From positions 1 to 20,029 of the forward strand of contig CAMBSS010000075.1 of the NCBI GenBank assembly GCA_945870465.1: a stretch of 20,029 nucleotides of DNA. Direction: 5' to 3'. The notes beneath the pieces were generated by a model that saw nothing but the letters and a program-made list of their open reading frames with translations, had not been told where the DNA came from and did not search any database. The position numbers and the translations under genes were made by a program. Positions 1-5,690 of the stretch are shown piece after piece. Source of the DNA: Bordetella parapertussis. Its GTDB lineage: Bacteria; Pseudomonadota; Gammaproteobacteria; Burkholderiales; SG8-41. The stretch's first letter is position 1; each line of letters begins with the position of its first letter.

Positions 1-151
1 AAAAAGCGCGGTTGAATCAATAACCTCGACATGCGTCTAGTCTACGTTGCCGCACAGAATTCCGGACCGCGCGAATGCTAAAAGTCGTTATACGGAGCGC
101 GACGCTATACCCGCACGCATTTGCCGGTCGTCGCCCGCCACGGGTGGTGAC

Positions 152-165
152 TTGATCTGGATCAG
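152..165 (+). promoter_or_regulatory. FNR/ANR/DNR-type operator upstream of the cytochrome/FDH block
   Basis: The 14-mer TTGATCTGGATCAG matches the FNR-family consensus TTGAT-N4-ATCAA at 9 of 10 defined positions (only the last A is G). Its centre (158.5) lies about 74 bases before the ATG at 233. If it acts as a class II site at -41.5, transcription would start near 200; a weak -10-like TACCTT at 188-193 is compatible with that. FNR, ANR and DNR/NNR proteins all read this motif, so oxygen-limited or nitrogen-oxide-responsive activation is the inference. Whether the whole FDH block is driven from here is unknown, but no terminator was seen between the first gene and the DUF3305 gene. Confidence 0.72.
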
Positions 166-232
166 TACAGTTGCCGGTTGCGTCTGCTACCTTCCGTTTC
201 GAACTGACACGCCCCGGCCTTAGGAGACCACT

Positions 233-1522
233 ATGAAAACCGCCGCATTGACACTGGCTTTCGCATTCGCCGCCTCGCCGGCCATCGTCGCCGATCCCGC
301 CAAGATAGATTGGGGCAAGGTGCCCGTCACCGACGTGACACTGTTCTATCCCGGCCAGTCATCCTACGAGTGGGTGCGCAGCGTCGCCCACCCGGGTTCT
401 GGCGTGGTGCAGACCGGTGGCGCATGCGTCACGTGCCACACAGGCAAGGAAAAGGCCATGGGCGACAAACTCGTCAAGGGAGGGCCGCTGGAGCCCATGC
501 CAGTCAAAGGCAAGGCCGGCACTGTTGATCTGAAATTCCAGGCCGCCTACGATGCCAAAAATGCCTACCTTCGTTACCAGTGGAAGACGCAGTTGCCGGA
601 TGCCGGCACCGAGCACCAGTATTTGCGCTTCGACGGCAAGGAATGGAAGGTCTACGGTTATCCCAAGCTCGACAAGCCGGTACAGGAGGGCAAGCAGGCG
701 GGCATCTACGAATCACGAATGACGATCATGATCGACGACGGCAAGGTGCCGCAGTTCGCGCAGCAAGGCTGCTGGCTGACCTGCCACGACGGACAGCGCG
801 ACATGCCCAAACAGTTCACCAGCGACGAGGTGAAGGCCAACGCATTGCTGACGGCGATCAAGAAAGGCGACGTGCGCAAGTATTTGCCCGCCACCCGTAG
901 GGACCCGTCGGACTGGAAGACCGGCAAGTCGGTTGAAGAGATCAACAAGCTCAAAGCGGCCGGCGGTTTCGTCGACCTCATACAGTGGCGCGGCCACCGC
1001 TCGCACGGCGTTGGCATGGCGGATGACGGGTACGTCCTCGAGTTTCGCCTGTCGGATGCGGGCAAGGACATGTTCAGCGGCAATGCCGACGCGAAAATGC
1101 ATACACCCAAATTCATGTGGGACGAGAAGAAAGTCGGTTACAAGTCCATCACGGAAAAAGATCTGCGCAAAGGCGACCATTTCCTGGTCCGCGAGCAGAA
1201 CGCGGTGCCGTTCGACCCCAACGCGGGCTGGAAAGAGGGCGACCTGATTCCCGACTACCTGCTCAGCCGTGAGGACGCCAAGGGCTCGGCCGCGGACAAC
1301 AACGCCATCGCCAGCTGGAAGGACGGCATGTGGACTGTCGTGATCATCCGGCCGCTGGGCCTCGCCAACGACGACGATAAATCGCTGAAGGAGGGCGGCG
1401 TCTACAACGTCGGCTTCGCGGTGCACGACGACAACATCACGACGCGCGGCCATCACGTGTCGTTTGGCAAGACCCTCGGCATCGGCGCCAAGGCCGATAT
1501 CCAGGCGGTCAAGCTGCCGTAA
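233..1522 (+). CDS. Periplasmic c-type cytochrome with ethylbenzene dehydrogenase gamma-like heme-binding domain
   Basis: The 429-residue product begins with a Sec signal peptide (hydrophobic residues 4-18, likely cleavage after AIVA at 20). It has a canonical CVTCH heme c motif at residues 65-69 and a second, wider CWLTCH (CX3CH) at 180-185. The rest resembles the cytochrome c-552/DMSO-reductase-like heme-binding family (the EB_dh domain of EbdC-type gamma subunits), with family-like stretches such as the DDGYVLEFRLSDAGKD run and the C-terminal GHHVSFGKTLG. A good AGGAG (222-226) precedes the ATG. It is probably a soluble periplasmic electron carrier or redox partner; no type II DMSO-reductase alpha subunit is adjacent. 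It lies just downstream of an FNR-like box and upstream of the FDH accessory genes, and needs the Ccm system encoded further right. The family assignment is fairly firm; the electron partner is unknown. Confidence 0.78.
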   Translation: MKTAALTLAFAFAASPAIVADPAKIDWGKVPVTDVTLFYPGQSSYEWVRSVAHPGSGVVQTGGACVTCHTGKEKAMGDKLVKGGPLEPMPVKGKAGTVDLKFQAAYDAKNAYLRYQWKTQLPDAGTEHQYLRFDGKEWKVYGYPKLDKPVQEGKQAGIYESRMTIMIDDGKVPQFAQQGCWLTCHDGQRDMPKQFTSDEVKANALLTAIKKGDVRKYLPATRRDPSDWKTGKSVEEINKLKAAGGFVDLIQWRGHRSHGVGMADDGYVLEFRLSDAGKDMFSGNADAKMHTPKFMWDEKKVGYKSITEKDLRKGDHFLVREQNAVPFDPNAGWKEGDLIPDYLLSREDAKGSAADNNAIASWKDGMWTVVIIRPLGLANDDDKSLKEGGVYNVGFAVHDDNITTRGHHVSFGKTLGIGAKADIQAVKLP

Positions 1523-1611
1523 CCAGCGAGGCCCCGCGCAGCAGCGCTTTGAGCGGATGGCCTGAGCTGCCGATTGAATTCCGCGTAGGGCAGGCGCACA
1601 ATCGCCGTTCT

Positions 1612-2106
1612 ATGAACGCCAGCCGACCCGCCACCGTCTATCCAGTGACGGTCATCATGGACTGCAAAGCTCTAGCGGGCAACCGCTGGCAGACCGTGCA
1701 ATGGGAAGCGAAAGGCGTCGTGCGCGACACGGCGCCGGCCGGTAGCGCCGAGCAGGTCATCGAGCGCAGCGACCAGCTGACCCGCATCGCATTTCCCGGA
1801 CATGAGATACGCCTGTATCGCGACGAAGCCGAAGGCTATTTGCTGAACATCACCTCGCCGGACCCCAAGGTTTTCGTCCTGTGGCGCATGGAAGACGAGG
1901 TGGCGCGGCCACAGCGCGTGACCGTCAGCTATCACGAAGGCGTGCGCTGGATGGATAGCGATGAAAACGTGGATGGCGTGTCGCTGCCGCCGGAGTTGGT
2001 GCCTTGGATGCGCGAATTCGCCACGCTGCATTACACGCCGGAAGTGAAAAAGGCCAGGCGCTACGCGAGCAGCAAGGACAAGGGCCGCATGGGCAACAGC
2101 GGATAA
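1612..2106 (+). CDS. DUF3305 domain protein, FDH-operon accessory
   Basis: The 164-residue product has a recognisable DUF3305 pattern: YPVTVIMDCKALAGNRWQTV near the N-terminus, a QWEAKGVV strand, then FVLWRMEDE and PPELVPWMREFATLHYTPE near the C-terminus. No signal peptide, membrane segment or metal-binding cysteine cluster is visible, so it is probably cytoplasmic. A TTG in the same frame at 1549 would add 21 residues that do not look like the family; the ATG at 1612 is preferred although neither has a good ribosome site. DUF3305 and DUF3306 genes commonly occur together in FDH clusters of Proteobacteria, as here, which suggests a part in FDH assembly. No biochemical function is known to me. 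The stop is separated from the DUF3306 start by four bases, so the two are likely cotranscribed. Confidence 0.8.
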   Translation: MNASRPATVYPVTVIMDCKALAGNRWQTVQWEAKGVVRDTAPAGSAEQVIERSDQLTRIAFPGHEIRLYRDEAEGYLLNITSPDPKVFVLWRMEDEVARPQRVTVSYHEGVRWMDSDENVDGVSLPPELVPWMREFATLHYTPEVKKARRYASSKDKGRMGNSG

Positions 2107-2110
2107 GCGC

Positions 2111-2659
2111 ATGAGCGACGACGAAAAAGAATCCGGTGACAGCGAATTCCTGTCGCGCTGGTCGCGTAGAAAGCAGGAGGCGCGCGAGCAACCGCCGGCG
2201 GCGCAACCCGTGGTTGCAGCAGACGCACCTGTCCCCGCGTTGCCGCCGGTGAACGAACTGACACTGGAATCAGATTTCAGCGGTTTCATGCATCCCAAGG
2301 TCGACGACAACCTGCGCCGCGCAGCGCTCAAAAAACTGTTCAGCGACCCGCATTTCAATATCATGGACGGTCTCGATACCTATATCGACGATTACTCGCA
2401 GCCCAATCCCATTCCGCCCGCCATGCTTGCCGGCTTGCGACAGGCGCAGAATATCCTGGCATGGGCGAAAGAAACCAAAGAAGAAACCGCGGCAAGATTT
2501 GCGCCGCCGCCCGCGGAAAACAGCGCGCTGCCGCCCACGGAACAATCGACGCTGCCCGCCGACGAAATCGCGCCGCCGCCTGAGGTAGTGCCGGCAGCGA
2601 ATGCGCAGCCAACTGCAGCGGAACCGGCGGCGGACGCGGCCGCCGAACGGAAGTCGTAG
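2111..2659 (+). CDS. DUF3306 domain protein, FDH-operon accessory
   Basis: The 182-residue product carries the family hallmarks: FLSRWSRRKQEA near the start (13-24), a proline-rich linker, LTLESDFSGFMHPKVDDNLRR (50-70), then AALKKLFSDPHFNIMDGLD (71-89) and YIDDYSQPNPIPPAMLAGL (91-109). Residues about 125-182 form an Ala/Pro/Glu-rich tail that is probably disordered. There is no signal peptide or transmembrane segment, so it is likely cytoplasmic. It follows the DUF3305 gene by four bases and precedes the polyferredoxin gene by 70 bases. The recurring pairing with DUF3305 and FDH genes argues for a maturation or metal-handling role, but this is inference; the catalytic or binding function is undescribed as far as I know. 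Confidence 0.82.
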   Translation: MSDDEKESGDSEFLSRWSRRKQEAREQPPAAQPVVAADAPVPALPPVNELTLESDFSGFMHPKVDDNLRRAALKKLFSDPHFNIMDGLDTYIDDYSQPNPIPPAMLAGLRQAQNILAWAKETKEETAARFAPPPAENSALPPTEQSTLPADEIAPPPEVVPAANAQPTAAEPAADAAAERKS

Positions 2660-2729
2660 CGCCGGGCAGAGGATTTAGCTAGTATCTGCGCACGTTGATT
2701 ACGGCGCCCATCATTCGATCTCTCATTTC

Positions 2730-4817
2730 ATGACCGAGCCACGGCATAAACTGTTGTTGTGCAATTGCAATCGCACCATGCAGTTCGATGGCAAAGCGGT
2801 CGCGGGCGCGCTGGGGGCAAGCGCAGGACCGCACATCCACAGCGAGTTGTGCCGCCGCCATGTCGCTGCATTTGAGGCTGCCGCCAAAAGTGGTGAGGAC
2901 CTGCTGGTGGCGTGCACGCAGGAAGCGCCGCTTTTCACCGAACTGCATGAGCAATTCCAGGCGGTGGGCAATATCCGCTTCGCCAATATTCGCGAGACAG
3001 CAGGCTGGTCGGCCGATGCGGCCGCGGCGGCGCCGAAAATTGCAGCGCTGTTGGCGGTCGCGGATTTGCCGGAGCCCGAACCGGTGCCGCTGGTGCCGTA
3101 CCAGTCGCACGGACAGTTGCTGATCATCGGGCCGGCTGACGCCGCGTTGAAATGGGCCGACAGTCTTGCCGCGCAACTGCAAGTCAGTGTGCTGATCGCT
3201 GACGGCAGCGGCCGCACGGAACTGCCGTTGGAACGCCGCTACCCGGTGTATTCCGGGCGCGACTTCAAAGTCGCCGGGTATCTGGGCGCATTCGACGTCG
3301 CATGGGAGCAGGGCAATCCGATCGATCTCGAAGCCTGTACACGTTGCAACGCCTGTATTACCGCGTGTCCCGAGCATGCGATCGACTATAGCTATCAGAT
3401 CGATCTGGATAAATGCAAGGCGCACCGGCAGTGCGTGAAAGCGTGCGGCGACGTGCGCGCCATTGATTTCGAACGCAACGAACCTGCGCGCAACGAGCGT
3501 TGCGATCTCGTGCTCGATTTGTCTGCCAAGCCACTGATCAAATTGCATCAACCGCCGCAGGGTTATTTCGCGCCGGGCAGCGATCCGCTCAAGCAGGCGC
3601 AGGCGGCGCGCGAACTGGCCACCATGACCGGCGAATTCGAAAAGCCGAAATTTTTCGTTTACCGCGAAAAAATCTGCGCCCACAGCAGATCCGAGATCGC
3701 CGGCTGCACGCAATGCATCGATATCTGCTCGACCGCAGCGATCAGCGCCGACGGCGATCACGTCAAAGTCGAGCCGCATCTGTGCATGGGCTGCGGCGCG
3801 TGTGCGAGCGTCTGCCCCTCCGGTGCGATGACCTATGCTTATCCGCGCGTGGCCGATGCCGGTATGCGCCTGAAAACGCTGCTGGGCACCTACGCCAAGG
3901 CCGGCGGCAAGCAGGCGTGCGTGCTCTTTCACAACGCGACCGATGGCCGCGAACTCATCATGCGGCTCGGCCGGCGCGGCAAAGGGCTGCCGGCCCGGGT
4001 GATCCCGTTCGAAGCATTTCATATCGCGTCGTTGGGCATAGATACTCTGCTCGGCGCGATCGCGTATGGCGCGGCGCAGGTCGTGATAGTCAGTGCCGGA
4101 ACTGAGGCGCCGGATTATTTGTCAGCGCTAAAACGCGAGATGGGTTACGCGCAAAAAATTCTGACGGCGCTCGGTTATGGCAAGCGGCATTTCGAGCTGA
4201 TCGAAGCTCGCGACAGCGCGGCGCTCGAAGCCGCGATTTGGGGCTTGCCGGCGGCGCCCGCGGCGCCATCCGCCGCAACTTTCAATCTGTCGAACGAAAA
4301 GCGCACGACACTCGACTTCATTTTCGAGCACCTGCTCAAATATGCGCCATTGCCGCAACAAGAAATCGGCTTGCCTGCGGGCGCGCCTTTCGGCGCGGTG
4401 GCGGTTGATAAGCAGAAGTGCACTTTGTGCATGGCCTGCGTCGGCGCCTGCCCGGAAGGCGCGTTGCTCGATTCCAAAGAGCTGCCGCAGTTGAGGTTTA
4501 TCGAGCGCAATTGCGTGCAATGCGGTTTATGCGAAAAAACCTGTCCGGAAGAAGCCATCAGTCTGGCGAGCAGGTTGTTGCTGACGCCTGCGGCCAAGAC
4601 CGAAGTGGTGTTGAACGAGGCGGAAGTATTCGCGTGCACCAAGTGCGGCAAGCCGTTCGCCACCAGGCAGATGATAGACAACATGCTGGGCCGGCTGGGT
4701 GCTCACTCCATGTTCAGCGCACCCGGTGCGCTCGAACGGCTGAAGATGTGCGCTGACTGCCGGGTGATCGACCTCATGCACAGCGCCCCGCACGGGTCTA
4801 TTCACGATCTCAAATGA
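2730..4817 (+). CDS. Large cytoplasmic polyferredoxin (multi 4Fe-4S protein) of the FDH operon
   Basis: The 695-residue product has several ferredoxin-type cysteine groups: C203-C206-C209-C213 followed by an irregular C229, C235, C239; C316, C326, C329, C333 and C352-C355-C358-C362; and C564-C567-C570-C574 with C595-C598-C601-C605. A C-terminal pair of CxxC motifs (C636/C639 and C674/C677) looks like a zinc ribbon or rubredoxin-like site. The N-terminal 120 residues contain LLLCNCNRTM and VACTQEAPLF stretches with further cysteines, and residues about 380-490 form a cysteine-poor alpha/beta region. There is no signal peptide, so it is cytoplasmic. Similar proteins recur in FDH clusters beside DUF3305/DUF3306. 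It may transfer electrons or Fe-S clusters during FDH maturation, or link cytoplasmic pools to the enzyme; neither is proven. The ATG at 2730 lacks a clear Shine-Dalgarno, and no other in-frame start was found nearby. Confidence 0.83.
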   Translation: MTEPRHKLLLCNCNRTMQFDGKAVAGALGASAGPHIHSELCRRHVAAFEAAAKSGEDLLVACTQEAPLFTELHEQFQAVGNIRFANIRETAGWSADAAAAAPKIAALLAVADLPEPEPVPLVPYQSHGQLLIIGPADAALKWADSLAAQLQVSVLIADGSGRTELPLERRYPVYSGRDFKVAGYLGAFDVAWEQGNPIDLEACTRCNACITACPEHAIDYSYQIDLDKCKAHRQCVKACGDVRAIDFERNEPARNERCDLVLDLSAKPLIKLHQPPQGYFAPGSDPLKQAQAARELATMTGEFEKPKFFVYREKICAHSRSEIAGCTQCIDICSTAAISADGDHVKVEPHLCMGCGACASVCPSGAMTYAYPRVADAGMRLKTLLGTYAKAGGKQACVLFHNATDGRELIMRLGRRGKGLPARVIPFEAFHIASLGIDTLLGAIAYGAAQVVIVSAGTEAPDYLSALKREMGYAQKILTALGYGKRHFELIEARDSAALEAAIWGLPAAPAAPSAATFNLSNEKRTTLDFIFEHLLKYAPLPQQEIGLPAGAPFGAVAVDKQKCTLCMACVGACPEGALLDSKELPQLRFIERNCVQCGLCEKTCPEEAISLASRLLLTPAAKTEVVLNEAEVFACTKCGKPFATRQMIDNMLGRLGAHSMFSAPGALERLKMCADCRVIDLMHSAPHGSIHDLK

Positions 4818-5458
4818 TGGCCAACAATGATGCGTCGCACAAAATTACACCCGTGAACGAAGTGGTGGAAGCCGGGGAAAGCGCGCGCGCCGAGGTATAT
4901 GCGCTGCTCAGCAGCCTTTTTTATCAGGCACCGACGAAAGAATTGCTCCACGTTATTGCAACCGCTTCCGTCATATGCAATGATGAACCAGTTTCCGACT
5001 TTTGCCTCGCATGGCGTGCATTGCAACAAGCCGCCGCGCAAGCGGATGCAGAAGCGGTGAAGGACGAGTTCGATGCGGCATTTATCGGGACGGGACGGCA
5101 ACCGGTGATGTTGTATGGCTCGTTTTATGTAGCAGGGTTCCTACACGAGAAGCCGCTGGCGTATTTGCGCGATGATCTCACCAAGATGGGACTGGCGCGG
5201 CGCGGCGATCGTCACGAATCGGAGGATCATGTGTCAGCGCTGTGCGACGTGATGCGTTTTCTGATAGCGGGCGATGCCGATACGGCACCCGCGGCGCTTG
5301 ATTTACAGCGCGATTTTTTTCACCGGCACCTTCAGCCCTGGCACGCGCAGCTCAGCGCCGCCGTCATCAGCGCCAATCAAACCGATTTCTACAAGCACGT
5401 CGCGCAGCTATTGCGCGAATTTTTTGCCGTCGAAAATACAGCCTTCGACATGGGCTGA
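4814..5458 (+). CDS. TorD-family molecular chaperone for the FDH catalytic subunit
   Basis: The 214-residue, mostly helical product resembles TorD/DmsD/NarJ-type redox-enzyme maturation proteins: an N-terminal RAEVYALLSSLFYQAP helix, a central YGSFYVAGFLHEKPL segment, and the ESEDHVSALCDVMRFL motif corresponding to the family's E-x-DH signature (about residues 136-151). Members bind Tat signal peptides of molybdopterin enzymes, hold them until cofactor insertion is done and prevent early export. Its start overlaps the stop of the polyferredoxin gene in ATGA, so translation is likely coupled; an ATG three bases on is an alternative start. The downstream mini-Tat protein and FdhA are the obvious clients. 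Confidence 0.87.
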   Translation: MMANNDASHKITPVNEVVEAGESARAEVYALLSSLFYQAPTKELLHVIATASVICNDEPVSDFCLAWRALQQAAAQADAEAVKDEFDAAFIGTGRQPVMLYGSFYVAGFLHEKPLAYLRDDLTKMGLARRGDRHESEDHVSALCDVMRFLIAGDADTAPAALDLQRDFFHRHLQPWHAQLSAAVISANQTDFYKHVAQLLREFFAVENTAFDMG

Positions 5459-5477
5459 TGTCACCGAGGAGCACGCC

Positions 5478-5672
5478 ATGACGATCAAACCCAGTTCCAG
5501 CCGCAGAAAGTTTCTCGCCACGCTCGGCGTCGGCGGCGCTGCCGCCGCCACCGTCGCGCTCACGCGGCAGGGCGCAGAGCCGGAGCGCGCGGCCGCGGCC
5601 ACGCCGCCGCAGGGCAAGGGCTACCAGCTTACGGAACACGTGCGCAATTACTACCGTACCACCAAAGTTTAA
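5478..5672 (+). CDS. Small Tat-signal protein of FDH operons (FDH region TAT target)
   Basis: This 64-residue product begins with a twin-arginine signal (SSRRKFLATLG, residues 7-17), followed by an Ala/Gly/Val-rich hydrophobic stretch and a short tail ending in QLTEHVRNYYRTTKV. The size and tail fit the FDH-region Tat target family found directly before fdhA in many Proteobacteria. GAGGAG just upstream supports the ATG at 5478; earlier in-frame starts would lie inside the chaperone gene. After export only about 25-30 residues would remain, or the protein could stay membrane-anchored. Its role is unknown: it might be a small structural subunit, a Tat piloting partner for FdhA, or an assembly factor. 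It sits 18 bases before fdhA. Confidence 0.85.
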   Translation: MTIKPSSSRRKFLATLGVGGAAAATVALTRQGAEPERAAAATPPQGKGYQLTEHVRNYYRTTKV

Positions 5673-5690
5673 TTCGCCGGAGACGCCATC

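Noticed and set aside
12..20. TTGAATCAA near the left edge
   Set aside because: Half-sites are abutted without the 4-base spacer; more likely chance, and more than 200 bases from the first gene.
2695..2713. TTGAT...ATCA resembling an FNR site before the polyferredoxin gene
   Set aside because: The half-sites are separated by 10 bases rather than 4, so the geometry does not fit the FNR family.
2679..4022. A 447-codon open frame antisense to the polyferredoxin gene
   Set aside because: Composition is typical of a reverse-frame shadow, and the + strand frame has clear Fe-S motifs throughout.
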